Source: Vagococcus entomophilus (GTDB lineage Bacteria; Bacillota; Bacilli; Lactobacillales; Vagococcaceae). From it: 64,000 nt of DNA. Below the pieces are notes generated by a model. The model was not told the DNA's origin. It worked only from the letters and a program-made list of their open reading frames with translations, and ran no database searches. Positions within the stretch are counted from its first letter, which is position 1; every line of letters starts with the position of its first letter. The DNA is taken from NCBI RefSeq assembly GCF_003987595.1, contig NZ_NGJZ01000001.1:496001-560000 (forward strand), read 5' to 3'. Both the position numbers and the translations under genes were made by a program. Shown here one piece after another: positions 1 through 10,161 of the stretch.

Positions 1-326
1 AATTCTTCGTTGCGCAAAGTTAATATCTGTAACCAGTCCCTCTTAATCTAATATAGTGAAATGTAAATGATTGTAGAGTGTTAGCTCTTCTAGCATTGCA
101 ATTCTCTCTTAATCTAATATAGTGAAATGTAAATGCTTCGTCGTACACCTGTTCTGACATGTTTTCTAACTCTTAATCTAATATAGTGAAATGTAAATAA
201 GTTAAAAGGTTCAAGAATGCCTACTCTTCGCAGCTCTTAATCTAATATAGTGAAATGTAAATACGATACAAACAGAAGATATTCATCATGAAATTGGCTC
301 TTAATCTAATATAGTGAAATGTAAAT
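1..326 (+). CRISPR. CRISPR array, right-hand end, type I-B-like repeat
   Basis: Five identical 29-nt repeats lie at 40-68, 106-134, 170-198, 234-262 and 298-326. They begin CTCTTAATCT and end TGAAATGTAAAT. Spacers of 37, 35, 35 and 35 nt (69-105, 135-169, 199-233, 263-297) are all different. Bases 1-3 (AAT) match the repeat end, and 4-39 would then be a 36-nt spacer, so the array continues to the left beyond the window. Repeat length, spacer length and the ATGTAAAT end resemble type I-B arrays of Listeria and Clostridioides, where these last 8 nt form the crRNA 5' handle. That sets transcription rightward and the leader outside the window. No cas gene is present here, so the type is an inference from the repeat. 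Confidence 0.93.
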
Positions 327-668
327 TTTATAAAAATACGATTTTTTTTAGTTGTAAGTGCAGTTTTAGTGTTGGATAGATTTAGAGGAATTTTTATCAC
401 ACAATTCAGCACAAATTATTGTGAGACTAGCTTTATTTTATAGTGGAAAATATCCATGAATGCCTGTCTTATCCTTTTTAATTAGATAAAGATGCTTAGA
501 AAATAATTCGTACTATCAAACAACAACCTTCATTCCCACCACTGCAATAGCAGTGGTGGTTTTTTTGTTCAAAAAAAATTTAAAGCGCTATTAAGGAGCA
601 CATAGAGAAAAAATCGAGTATAATAAGCAGGGTATTTTCAAATGAAGAAACAAAGTGAGGATGATAAA
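327..668. other. Non-coding stretch between CRISPR array and first gene
   Basis: About 340 bases lie between the last repeat and the first gene. The first 200 bases are very AT-rich and hold no open frame of useful size and no further repeat copy. A strong hairpin terminator lies at 536-567. A TATAAT at 619-624 could be the -10 box of the following gene, but no good -35 box is seen at the right distance. Confidence 0.6.
536..567 (+). terminator. Rho-independent terminator after the CRISPR array
   Basis: A perfect 10-bp GC-rich stem (CCACCACTGC with GCAGTGGTGG) and an AATA loop are followed by seven T. Nothing else is transcribed rightward into it, so it probably ends the pre-crRNA, which supports rightward transcription of the array. 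Confidence 0.9.
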
Positions 669-1661
669 ATGTTAAAAATTACTAAAGCAATTTTGCATAT
701 TTTGGATTCAGATTCGGATTCGCTGCTATGTGGTCAAGTTGAATTAGACGCTCAAGACTACGCGATTCGGACCTATCTTGAATCTGTTGAAAAAAGAATT
801 GAAAAATTAGATCCGAAAGTTGGCAAACTAGACCCGGCATCGGATATTGTCAAAGTATTGTCTTCTAGTGAACTCAACTTTATTGAACAGACGAGCGAAA
901 TTGCTCAACTTTTTTTTCAGTTAACTCGTGCTATTGAAGAGGCGCCTAGCGGTGATTTGCTTTGTTTTGAGGCAGAAAAAATGGAAGAAAAATATTTTGG
1001 CTTTGTGAAGTTGAACTATAAGCCTCAATATACACATTATGTAGACTACGTTGACGATAAAATGAGCAATAACATTATTTTAAATAAAGCTATATTCCCA
1101 GGATTAACACAGAAGCTAGATGAGTTTCTACTGATCTCGTATGATGACTTTTCTTTTGAACTTGTTGAAAAGAAATATGTAGTGGATGGAGAAAAAATTG
1201 ACTATATTTCAGAAAAAATGTTGCAAACTATTCCAACACCTACAGTAACGGAAAATATTTCAATTATGAAAAAAGCCATAAAAAAAGTAGCAGATAAATA
1301 CAACGAAGAAAAATTTGTCAGCATGTCAAATGTTCAAGAAGCAGTGTATGAAAGTATTGAAGCAGAAGGGGTGATCAGCAAAGAGCTTGTTGCTGATAAA
1401 GTGTTTGAAGACAACCATTCAGCTAAACAAGAATACTTAGAAATAATGGAGCAAACACGTTTTGACGAAAAAGCACCTGTGAATGTACCAAAGTATGAGA
1501 AAAAATATCGTAATCAAAAGCTAAAATTGGCTAATGGAATCGAAATGTCAATTCCTTTAGACGTTTATAAAAATAAAGAGTTGATTGAGTTTATCAATAA
1601 TCCAGATGGCACTATTTCTGTTATGATTAAAAATGTCGATGAGATTGTGAACAAATTTTAA
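669..1661 (+). CDS. NdpA-family (37-kDa) nucleoid-associated protein
   Basis: This 330-residue protein resembles the nucleoid-associated NdpA/YejK family (PF04245), proteins of about 330 residues found with bulk nucleoid DNA in Gram-negatives and present sporadically in Firmicutes, often in accessory regions. The start at 669 is chosen because GTGAGG lies 8 bases upstream and the protein then begins MLKITKAILHIL as in relatives; an in-frame ATG at 642 lacks a good ribosome site. There is no signal peptide or membrane segment, and the composition is acidic and Lys-rich. It stands alone between the CRISPR terminator and an efflux gene. The family assignment is by overall resemblance, not a catalytic motif. 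Its role here is unknown. Confidence 0.7.
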   Translation: MLKITKAILHILDSDSDSLLCGQVELDAQDYAIRTYLESVEKRIEKLDPKVGKLDPASDIVKVLSSSELNFIEQTSEIAQLFFQLTRAIEEAPSGDLLCFEAEKMEEKYFGFVKLNYKPQYTHYVDYVDDKMSNNIILNKAIFPGLTQKLDEFLLISYDDFSFELVEKKYVVDGEKIDYISEKMLQTIPTPTVTENISIMKKAIKKVADKYNEEKFVSMSNVQEAVYESIEAEGVISKELVADKVFEDNHSAKQEYLEIMEQTRFDEKAPVNVPKYEKKYRNQKLKLANGIEMSIPLDVYKNKELIEFINNPDGTISVMIKNVDEIVNKF

Positions 1662-1838
1662 CACTTTTTTGATTAAACGGAGCAGCCACTCAGCTTTTTT
1701 CTATGGCTTTCCTATCTTAAGTAAATTCAGCTTATTTCTTTGATAGATAAATTCTCTAAAGATAAAAGGGAAAATAAGAGTAAAATTTTGTGATTTCGTG
1801 TACAATGGAATAATGTATTTCAAATTGGAGCGGATAAA

Positions 1839-3038
1839 ATGAAGATTAACTGGAAGAAAAACTTGTACATTACATGGATTGGATGTTTTCTAACAGGAGC
1901 GAGTATTAGTTTGGTCATGCCCTTTATTCCGATTTATGTGGAACAATTGGGTGCACCTAAAAATAAGATTGAACTTTATTCTGGTCTTGCAATTAGCTTG
2001 ACGGCACTTTCTGCAGGGATTGTCGCCCCTATTTGGGGAAAATTAGCGGATCAGAAGGGCAGAAAAATGATGATGATTCGAGCGGCTTCTGGGATGACGA
2101 TTACGATGGGGGCGCTAGCATTTGTGCCAAATGTTTTTTACCTATTAGTATTTAGACTGTTAAATGGTGTCCTTGCTGGCTATATTCCGAATGCAACAGC
2201 AATGATTTCGTCACAGGTACCTAGAGAAAAAAGTGGTTGGGCGCTTGGAACCCTTGCAACAGGAGGGGTTGCCGGGAGTCTGATTGGTCCCCTAATGGGC
2301 GGCGTTTTAGCAGAAGCATTTGGCATCAAAAATGTATTTTTAATTACTAGCGCCATGCTACTATTGACAACGATATTGACTATATTTTTTGTCAAAGAAG
2401 ACTTTTTACCGGTTCAAAAAGAAAATATGATTGATACAAAAGAAATTTTCAAACGAATGAGTCGTCCAGGAATGATTTTAGGTTTATTTGTGACAACGAT
2501 GATTTTGCAAGTCAGTATCACAAGTATTAGCCCAATCTTAACTCTTTACATTCGAGAATTGAGTGGAAAGAGTAATGGGACACTTCTTATCAGTGGCATT
2601 ATTGTGTCTTGCGCGGGTATTTCTGCATTCATTTCTGCGCCGATTTTGGGGCGAATAGGAGATAAGATTGGGAATGAGCGGATTTTGCTAGGTGGGTTAG
2701 TGGTTTCCTTACTTTGTTTATTTCCAATGGCATTTGTACAATCCACTTTTCAATTAGGAGTTTTGCGTTTCTTGTTAGGTTTTTCAACAGGTGCGCTGAT
2801 GCCGTCGATTAATTCGATTATTAGTAAGAGAACACCTCGTGAGGGGATTAGCCGCGTGTTTAGTTTTAATCAAATGGCGACGAACTTTGGTCAAGTGTTA
2901 GGACCTTTGATTGGGTCCTCGATTGCTTCTTATTCGGGCTATCGCTTTGTATTCATTGGTACGGCGTGTTTGGTTGTTCTAAATATTATTTTATCAACAA
3001 TCAATTTTCGTGGTTTGTTACAAAATAAAAAGAGCTGA
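1839..3038 (+). CDS. pmrA: PmrA-like multidrug efflux MFS transporter
   Basis: This 399-residue protein of the major facilitator superfamily has about 12 hydrophobic segments. The family motif A between TM2 and TM3 is visible at residues 67-76 (GKLADQKGRK), and a glycine/proline-rich motif C-like segment (GSLIGPLMGG) lies near residue 150. The sequence closely follows pneumococcal PmrA (N-terminal NWK, TGASISLV, PNATAMISSQVP, EKSG), a proton-driven exporter of fluoroquinolones and dyes related to NorA and enterococcal EmeA. The start ATG has GGAG upstream. It is a single gene ended by a bidirectional terminator. Substrate range cannot be read from the sequence. Confidence 0.85.
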   Translation: MKINWKKNLYITWIGCFLTGASISLVMPFIPIYVEQLGAPKNKIELYSGLAISLTALSAGIVAPIWGKLADQKGRKMMMIRAASGMTITMGALAFVPNVFYLLVFRLLNGVLAGYIPNATAMISSQVPREKSGWALGTLATGGVAGSLIGPLMGGVLAEAFGIKNVFLITSAMLLLTTILTIFFVKEDFLPVQKENMIDTKEIFKRMSRPGMILGLFVTTMILQVSITSISPILTLYIRELSGKSNGTLLISGIIVSCAGISAFISAPILGRIGDKIGNERILLGGLVVSLLCLFPMAFVQSTFQLGVLRFLLGFSTGALMPSINSIISKRTPREGISRVFSFNQMATNFGQVLGPLIGSSIASYSGYRFVFIGTACLVVLNIILSTINFRGLLQNKKS

Positions 3039-3056
3039 TTAACTCAGCTCTTTTTA
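3027..3056. terminator. Bidirectional terminator between pmrA and yjzD-like gene
   Basis: AGAGCTGA (3031-3038) pairs with TCAGCTCT (3044-3051) around a 5-nt loop, flanked by an A run and a T run. It serves the two convergent genes. Confidence 0.88.
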
Positions 3057-3242
3057 TTTTGTAACAGTTTGTTTTTTTGTTGGTCTTGCCACTAAGCCTA
3101 TAGCCGCAATAATGCATCCTGTGATCAAGGAAACAATAGTTGCTTGTGCAAAGTTATAGCTTGCACCGTTCAATGCTCCACCAATGTAAGCTGCAACATT
3201 TCCTAAAATAAAAGCCCAAAAAACGACTACGAGATAACGCAT
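3054..3242 (-). CDS. YjzD-like small membrane protein (DUF2929)
   Basis: The encoded 62-residue protein starts MRYLVVVFWAFILG and has two hydrophobic segments separated by a short loop, ending in a basic Lys-rich tail. This matches the DUF2929/YjzD family of small membrane proteins of unknown function in Firmicutes. The start at 3242 is preferred over an in-frame ATG at 3263 because AGAGGTG sits 8 bases before it. It is convergent with pmrA and shares its terminator. No function can be assigned. Confidence 0.72.
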   Translation of the reverse strand: MRYLVVVFWAFILGNVAAYIGGALNGASYNFAQATIVSLITGCIIAAIGLVARPTKKQTVTK

Positions 3243-3266
3243 TAAGCCACACCTCTTTTCCACTAT

Positions 3267-3294
3267 ATTTTAGCATAAATAACTAAAATGTAAA
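3267..3294 (-). promoter_or_regulatory. Promoter of the yjzD-like gene
   Basis: On the minus strand, TTTACA and TAAAAT are separated by 16 bases, with TGC directly before the -10 box (extended -10). It lies about 25 bases ahead of the chosen start. Confidence 0.6.
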
Positions 3295-3337
3295 GAAATG
3301 AAATAAAAAACAAGTGGAACATTCGTTCGTTTTTTTC

Positions 3338-3365
3338 GTTACAAGATTGGGTTTCATGGTATAAT
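3338..3365 (+). promoter_or_regulatory. Probable dnaE promoter
   Basis: GTTACA (4 of 6 to consensus) and a perfect TATAAT are separated by 16 bases, 39 bases ahead of the dnaE start. Confidence 0.55.
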
Positions 3366-3404
3366 AAAATGGAAACTTTCAGTAGATGAAAAGGAGCGTT
3401 GAAA

Positions 3405-6400
3405 ATGAGTATCGCACAACTACATATTATGACCTCTTACTCTTTGCTTAAAAGTACAATCCGTATTGAAGAGGTCGTACAAAAAGCAAAAAAAGAAGGC
3501 TACTCAGCGCTGGCAATTACAGATTTAAATGTGATGCATGGTGCAATTGAATTTTATGAATCTTGTAAAAATGCAGGAATTCATCCCATCATTGGTTTGA
3601 CATTGGAATATAGTGGGAACCAAGAGTCTACAGAAAAGTACCGTGTGTTACTCTTAGCCAAAAATATTCGAGGCTATCAAAACTTAATGGAAATCTCTAC
3701 GTTAAAGATGAAGAACCAAGAAAATCAAGGAGATAGACTAGAAGTTTATGCCTCTTTTTTAAAAGATTTATTCGTTGTTTTGCCTGAAAAAGAAAGTGAA
3801 ATTGGTTCTTTTCATAAGGAGGATCAAGAACAAGCTAATTCATTGATGATGCAACTGAAAGAGTGGGTTGAACCGCACTCTTTGTTTGCAGGGATTACAT
3901 TTAATGGGCAGGATCAAGCAAGTTGGCTTGGATTTTGTGACACACACGATATTCCGCTAGTCGCACTTCAAGAAGTTCATTATCTCGATCCAGAGGATGA
4001 TTTTTCCTACCAAGTAATCAGAAATATTGAGCTTGGGACTAAAATTTCTTTAGAAAAGCAACCGCTAAAAGGTCCCTTTTATTTGCCCTCAATCAAAGAA
4101 ATGGATGCTTTTTATGCAGAAGATTCTTTACACAACGCTCTGAAAAATACAGGGTACATTGCCAAACAGTGTCAAGTAGAGATCCCTTTGCACCAAACTT
4201 TATTGCCACACTATGAAGTACCTAATGGAGAAAGTGCAGCTTTGTATTTACGACGTCTTTGTCATGAAAAAATGACGAATAAAATCGAGCATATATCAGA
4301 TGTTTATAAAGAACGCCTTGAAATGGAATTAGCAGTTATTCACGAAATGGGGTTTGATGATTATTTTCTAATCGTATGGGATGTAATGGATTTTGCTCAT
4401 CGAAAAAAAATTGTGACCGGTGCAGGACGTGGTTCTGCTGCTGGTTCGCTTGTGTCTTATGTATTGTCTATTACAGAGGTTGATCCTATTGCCTATAATT
4501 TGTTGTTTGAACGTTTTTTAAATAAAGAACGCTACACGATGCCAGATATTGATTTGGATATTCCAGACAATCGACGTGAAGAGGTACTGCAGTATGTACT
4601 GGAAAAATATGGGCGGAATCATGTTGCCCAAATTGCTACTTTTGGCACGATGGCGGCAAAGATGGCACTTAGAGATGTTGCTAGAGTCTTTGGCTTGTCT
4701 CAAAGTGAAGCAACACTTTGGTCTAAGGCAATTCCAAATAAGCTAAAAATAAGCTTGAAGCAAGCGTACGAAGAGTCAAAAGTGTTAAAAAAACTTGTGG
4801 CTGAGTCAGCTCGGAATCAACGTTTATTTGAGACCGCAGTAAAATTAGAAGGATTGCCACGACATGTTTCGACTCATGCGGCTGGGGTTGTCATTAGTGA
4901 TGAGAATCTCACACATTTAGTCCCACTGCAGGAAGGGTCAAACGGAATCTTGCTCACTCAATTCACGATGGGCGATGTTGAGCGTATAGGCTTGTTAAAG
5001 ATGGATTTTTTAGGGTTGCGCAATCTATCTATCATGGACGACGCTCTACGTCATATTTTACGGATTTACAAAAAAGAAATTCATTTAGGCAAGATTCCAC
5101 TAGATGACCAAAAAACTTTGAACTTATTTCAACGCGGAGAAACAACAGGAGTTTTTCAATTTGAGTCAAGTGGAATTCGCAATGTGTTACGCCGTTTAGG
5201 ACCAACTTCAATCGAGGACATATCAGCAGTGAATGCGTTATATAGGCCAGGACCAATGGATAATATCACAACGTTTATTAATCGAAAAAAAGGATTGGAA
5301 CCTGTGAGTTACCCCGAGGAAAGTTTAAAACCAATCTTAGAAGTAACCTATGGCATTATTGTGTATCAGGAGCAAATCATGCAAGTAGCATCAAAGATGG
5401 CTGGGTACTCTTTGGGTCAAGCAGACATTTTAAGAAGAGCGATCAGTAAAAAGAAAAAAGAAATTCTAGATGAACAACGAGCAAATTTTGTTAGAGGGTC
5501 TAAAGAAAAAGGCTACTCTGATGATAGTGCAAATCAAGTATATGATTATATTGAGCGATTTGCTAATTACGGCTTTAACCGATCGCATGCAGTTGCCTAT
5601 TCTTTTATTGGCTATCAAATGGCCTATTTAAAAGTTCATTATCCTGCTCCATTTTTTGCGGCACTGCTCCATTCTGTTTCGCATAATGCGAGTAAAGTTC
5701 GAGAATATTGTGCGGAAGCCAAGAAATTTGGGATTGAAATAAAAGGATTAGATATTAATAAGAGTGAGTACAGCTTTTTTCTAAATAAGTCGAAAATTTT
5801 ATTTGGTTTGAGTATTGTTAAGGGAATTCGGCGAGATTTTATTAAGGACATTTTATCAGAACGTAAACAAAATGGTTTTTACAAATCGTTAGAGGATTTC
5901 TTAATGAGAGTGGATAAAAAGTGGTTGAAACAAGATTATCTCATTCCTCTGATCATGGTTGGGGCATTTGATTCACTACAAAGCAATCGCAAACAGTTAG
6001 TTACTGATTTGAATGGCTTACTTGAAAATATTGTGTTAACAGGTGGAAGTGCAAGTCTTCTAGATATACTTAGTTTAAAAAAGGAAAAGACAGTAGACTA
6101 TACGGTTGCGGAAAAACTAGCAAAAGAAGAGGAATACGCAGGGATGTATCTCTCTGGACATCCAGTAGAAGAATACCAAACATTAGCAGGTTTATACGAT
6201 ACGGTTACGACCGAGCAATTAGAAGTGGGTGCAAAAGCTTACTTGTTTGTTTATAGCAAAAGCATTCGAGTTATTCGGACAAAAAAGGGAGAAGCTATGG
6301 CTTTTTTGACTGGCAGTGATGTAAGTGGGGAAGTTTCACTCACTATTTTTCCAAGATTATACCGAGCGATTCGGAGTCAACTCAAAGAAAATGAAGTCTA

Positions 6401-6728
6401 TTTGGTTTGTGGGAAAATAGAAAAAAGCAACTACAATCAAGAAATTCAGCTACTAGTTGAAGAGATGACCGAAGCACAAGTACTTCAAAAGCAATTGAAC
6501 GAAAAAAGGTGTTACTTGCGTATTACATTTGAGCATGATAGCATTACGGTGCAAAATGAGTTAAAAAAAATCATTAAAAAACATCCAGGAAAAACCCCAG
6601 TTGTTTTATTTAATGAAAAAAGTAAGAAAAGAAGTGTATTAAAGCCAGAATTTTGGATTTGCGCTGAAGCGGATGTTTTTAAGGAGCTTGCAGCTATTAT
6701 TGGGGAAGATAATGTAGTGATTCGGTAG
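3405..6728 (+). CDS. dnaE: DNA polymerase III subunit alpha, DnaE type
   Basis: At 1107 residues this is the DnaE-type replicative polymerase, which in Firmicutes extends primers mainly on the lagging strand before handing over to PolC. An N-terminal PHP domain starts at once (QLHIMTSYSLL). The palm carries PDIDLDIPD with catalytic aspartates D381 and D383, and GAGRGSAAGS lies just before. Helix-hairpin-helix (FANYGFNRSHAVAYS) and C-terminal OB-fold regions (about 920-1010) follow. The start is ATG 3405, with AAGGAG 8 bases upstream; TTG 3399 is too close to that site. It is followed by pfkA and pyk, a common order in Lactobacillales, but a terminator separates them. Confidence 0.96.
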   Translation: MSIAQLHIMTSYSLLKSTIRIEEVVQKAKKEGYSALAITDLNVMHGAIEFYESCKNAGIHPIIGLTLEYSGNQESTEKYRVLLLAKNIRGYQNLMEISTLKMKNQENQGDRLEVYASFLKDLFVVLPEKESEIGSFHKEDQEQANSLMMQLKEWVEPHSLFAGITFNGQDQASWLGFCDTHDIPLVALQEVHYLDPEDDFSYQVIRNIELGTKISLEKQPLKGPFYLPSIKEMDAFYAEDSLHNALKNTGYIAKQCQVEIPLHQTLLPHYEVPNGESAALYLRRLCHEKMTNKIEHISDVYKERLEMELAVIHEMGFDDYFLIVWDVMDFAHRKKIVTGAGRGSAAGSLVSYVLSITEVDPIAYNLLFERFLNKERYTMPDIDLDIPDNRREEVLQYVLEKYGRNHVAQIATFGTMAAKMALRDVARVFGLSQSEATLWSKAIPNKLKISLKQAYEESKVLKKLVAESARNQRLFETAVKLEGLPRHVSTHAAGVVISDENLTHLVPLQEGSNGILLTQFTMGDVERIGLLKMDFLGLRNLSIMDDALRHILRIYKKEIHLGKIPLDDQKTLNLFQRGETTGVFQFESSGIRNVLRRLGPTSIEDISAVNALYRPGPMDNITTFINRKKGLEPVSYPEESLKPILEVTYGIIVYQEQIMQVASKMAGYSLGQADILRRAISKKKKEILDEQRANFVRGSKEKGYSDDSANQVYDYIERFANYGFNRSHAVAYSFIGYQMAYLKVHYPAPFFAALLHSVSHNASKVREYCAEAKKFGIEIKGLDINKSEYSFFLNKSKILFGLSIVKGIRRDFIKDILSERKQNGFYKSLEDFLMRVDKKWLKQDYLIPLIMVGAFDSLQSNRKQLVTDLNGLLENIVLTGGSASLLDILSLKKEKTVDYTVAEKLAKEEEYAGMYLSGHPVEEYQTLAGLYDTVTTEQLEVGAKAYLFVYSKSIRVIRTKKGEAMAFLTGSDVSGEVSLTIFPRLYRAIRSQLKENEVYLVCGKIEKSNYNQEIQLLVEEMTEAQVLQKQLNEKRCYLRITFEHDSITVQNELKKIIKKHPGKTPVVLFNEKSKKRSVLKPEFWICAEADVFKELAAIIGEDNVVIR

Positions 6729-6734
6729 TAGAAG

Positions 6735-6775
6735 TCATGAAAAAAAATGGTTTTCAATTTTTTTTCATGATTTTT
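6735..6775 (+). terminator. AT-rich hairpin terminator after dnaE
   Basis: TCATGAAAAAAAAT (6735-6748) pairs perfectly with 6757-6770 around an 8-nt loop, followed by TTTTTATG. The stem is long but weak in GC, so termination may be partial. Confidence 0.7.
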
Positions 6776-6785
6776 ATGATTTTCA

Positions 6786-6814
6786 AAGACATTTTAGAAT
6801 AAAAATGGTAAAAT
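6786..6814 (+). promoter_or_regulatory. Promoter of pfkA-pyk
   Basis: AAGACA and TAAAAT are separated by 17 bases, about 86 bases ahead of pfkA. The leader between them carries the strong AGGTGGAAATGCT ribosome site. Confidence 0.6.
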
Positions 6815-6873
6815 GGTTTCGGAGTTTAAGTGGGACATCACTTAGTAACTTTTAGTTTTGTAATCACTTATAA

Positions 6874-7863
<990 letters not shown>

Positions 7864-7911
7864 TAGTTCGAATTTGTTGTTAAATAAAAAAGAATATAGG
7901 AGCGCTTTATA

Positions 7912-9336
7912 ATGAAAAAAACAAAAATTATTTGTACGATTGGACCAGCAAGTGAATCAGTAGAAACTTTAGTTGAATTGATTAACTCAGGATTAAACGT
8001 ATGCCGTTTGAACTTCTCACATGGAGATTTTGAAGAACATGGTAACCGTATTAAAAATATTCGTGAAGCAATCAAGATTACTGGAAAACGTGTTGCGTTA
8101 CTATTAGATACAAAAGGACCAGAAATTCGTACACATGATATGAAAGATGGCAAAGTTGATTTCAAAATTGGTGATGTAGTTCGCATTGCAATGACCGAAG
8201 TTGCAGGAACTCGTGAAAAATTCTCTGTTACATACCCAGAATTAATTAACGACGTTCATGTTGGTTCACATATTCTTTTAGATGATGGATTAATTGACTT
8301 AGAAGTAAGTGAAATTGATAAAGCAGCAAATGAACTTGTTGTGGTTGTTCAAAATGAAGGAACACTAAAAAACAAAAAAGGTGTTAACGTGCCTAACGTA
8401 TCTGTTAAATTACCTGGTATCACTGAAAAAGATGCTGCTGATATCCGCTTTGGGATTGAACATGATATTGACTTCATTGCGGCAAGCTTTGTCCGTCGTG
8501 CAAGTGATGTTTTAGATATTAGAAAAATTTTGGCTGAAAAAGATGCTACACATATCCAAATTATTCCAAAAATTGAAAACCAAGAAGGTATCGATAACAT
8601 TGATGAAATCTTAGAAGTATCTGATGGTTTGATGGTTGCACGTGGAGACATGGGTGTAGAAATCCCAACTGAAAATGTGCCAATCGTACAAAAACAATTA
8701 ATCAAAAAATGTAATGAATTAGGTAAACCAGTTGTAACAGCAACTCAAATGCTTGACTCAATGCAACGTAACCCACGTCCAACTCGTGCAGAAGCATCTG
8801 ACGTGGCAAATGCAATTTTTGATGGTACAGACGCAATCATGTTATCTGGTGAAACAGCTGCAGGGGATTACCCAGTAGAAGCTGTTAAAACAATGGCTCG
8901 TATTGCTGAATACACAGAAAAAGCAATTGAAGAACAAGACGCTTTCGCTGAAAAATTATACACAAACACTGATACAACAGAAGCAATCGGACAATCAGTT
9001 GGACATACAGCACGTAACTTAGGTGTTAACACTATCGTTGCTGCGACTGCATCTGGCCGTACAGCTCGTATGATCTCTAAATACCGTCCAAAAGCAAATA
9101 TTCTTGCAGTTACTTTCTCTGAAAGACAAGCACGTAGTTTAGCTTTATCTTGGGGAGTTTACCCAACTGTTGCAGAAAAACCAGCTTCTACTGATGAAAT
9201 GTTTGCATTAGCTACATCATCATCTAAAGAGTTAGGCTTTACAAAAGATGGCGATTTAATTATCATCACAGCAGGTGTTCCAGTTGGAACTAAAGGTACA
9301 ACAAACTTGATGAAAATTCAAACTGTTGGAGAATAA
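7912..9336 (+). CDS. pyk: Pyruvate kinase (short form)
   Basis: Pyruvate kinase makes pyruvate and ATP from phosphoenolpyruvate and [14 protein letters not shown], the substrate-binding [15 protein letters not shown], the catalytic PKIENQEG and ARGDMGVE are all present, as is the C-terminal allosteric domain ending in [14 protein letters not shown]. At 474 residues the protein stops there and lacks the extra C-terminal PEP-utiliser-like domain of the roughly 585-residue Bacillus-type enzymes. AGGAG lies upstream of the ATG. Codon use is strongly biased, as expected for a highly expressed gene. It is the second gene of the pfkA operon and is followed by a strong terminator. Confidence 0.97.
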   Translation: MKKTKIICTIGPASESVETLVELINSGLNVCRLNFSHGDFEEHGNRIKNIREAIKITGKRVALLLDTKGPEIRTHDMKDGKVDFKIGDVVRIAMTEVAGTREKFSVTYPELINDVHVGSHILLDDGLIDLEVSEIDKAANELVVVVQNEGTLKNKKGVNVPNVSVKLPGITEKDAADIRFGIEHDIDFIAASFVRRASDVLDIRKILAEKDATHIQIIPKIENQEGIDNIDEILEVSDGLMVARGDMGVEIPTENVPIVQKQLIKKCNELGKPVVTATQMLDSMQRNPRPTRAEASDVANAIFDGTDAIMLSGETAAGDYPVEAVKTMARIAEYTEKAIEEQDAFAEKLYTNTDTTEAIGQSVGHTARNLGVNTIVAATASGRTARMISKYRPKANILAVTFSERQARSLALSWGVYPTVAEKPASTDEMFALATSSSKELGFTKDGDLIIITAGVPVGTKGTTNLMKIQTVGE

Positions 9337-9375
9337 TTTTTTCTAAAATTATTTTTTGAACGCGAACAACATAGT

Positions 9376-9416
9376 ACTGGAGAAAAAATCATGATGATTT
9401 TTTCTCCAGTTTTTTC
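9376..9416 (+). terminator. Terminator of the pfkA-pyk operon
   Basis: ACTGGAGAAAAAATCAT (9376-9392) is the reverse complement of 9394-9410, followed by a T run. The stem also contains an in-frame ATG ahead of azlC, which is not a real start. Confidence 0.92.
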
Positions 9417-9441
9417 TAATTTAAATAGCAGAGGTGAAAAA

Positions 9442-10161
9442 ATGAAGAATCATGAGTATTCATTAGGGTATCAAACATTTCGTGAAGGATTCGTAGCTTG
9501 TTTGCCAACTATTTTAGGTTATGCAGGAATTGGGATTGCAGCTGGAGTTGTTGGGAAAAATTCTGGACTATCTGTTTTCGAGATTGCTTTACTGTCAACT
9601 TTGGTATATGCAGGGAGTTCTCAATTTATTATTTGTGGAATGCTTGCTTTGTCAACTCCGCTATCAGCCATTGTCTTTACAACGTTTTTGGTAAATTTAC
9701 GACATTTCTTAATGAGCATGTCTGTTGCACAATATTTCAAAAAAGAATCCTTGCTGCGCTCCATCTCTATTGGTTCTTTACTTACAGATGAGTCTTATGG
9801 AGTTTTGACTACAGCAATCCAACAAGAGAAAAAATTGTCCTTTCCTTGGGTGAGTGGCTTGAATATCACAGCGTATTTAGCGTGGATTTTATCGACCATT
9901 CTAGGTGGGATTATTGGAAATTGGCTGCCTAATCCAAAGGCATTCGGGCTGGATTTTGCATTGAGTGCGATGTTTATTGGGTTGATTGTGTTGCAAATTG
10001 AGTATCCACTTAAAAAGAGAATGAAACAAACACTAACGATATTACTTACGGTATGTATCAGTTTGTATAGTTTCATGACGGTTTTGTCCGTTGAAGTAAG
10101 TGTCTTAATTGCTACCTTATGTGGGTGTTCGATGGGGGTGTATTTGAAAGATGACAATTAA
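9442..10161 (+). CDS. azlC: AzlC branched-chain amino acid exporter, large subunit
   Basis: AzlC is the large membrane subunit of the AzlCD (LIV-E family) exporter for branched-chain amino acids and analogues such as 4-azaleucine. The 239-residue protein shows the family N-terminus (GFVACLPTILGYAGIGIAAG), AGSSQFI, and NLRHFLMSMS near residue 80, with several transmembrane segments. The start at 9442 has AGAGGTG 6 bases upstream; the in-frame ATG at 9391 lies inside the pyk terminator and is rejected. It overlaps azlD by 11 bases, so the two are translationally coupled. Confidence 0.92.
   Translation: MKNHEYSLGYQTFREGFVACLPTILGYAGIGIAAGVVGKNSGLSVFEIALLSTLVYAGSSQFIICGMLALSTPLSAIVFTTFLVNLRHFLMSMSVAQYFKKESLLRSISIGSLLTDESYGVLTTAIQQEKKLSFPWVSGLNITAYLAWILSTILGGIIGNWLPNPKAFGLDFALSAMFIGLIVLQIEYPLKKRMKQTLTILLTVCISLYSFMTVLSVEVSVLIATLCGCSMGVYLKDDN

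Noticed and set aside
1681-1720. Possible terminator after the NdpA-family gene
   Set aside because: Only a 3-bp AGC-GCT stem lies before the T run; too weak to call.
9391-9441. Upstream extension of azlC
   Set aside because: The extra codons come from the pyk terminator stem; the real start at 9442 has a good ribosome site.
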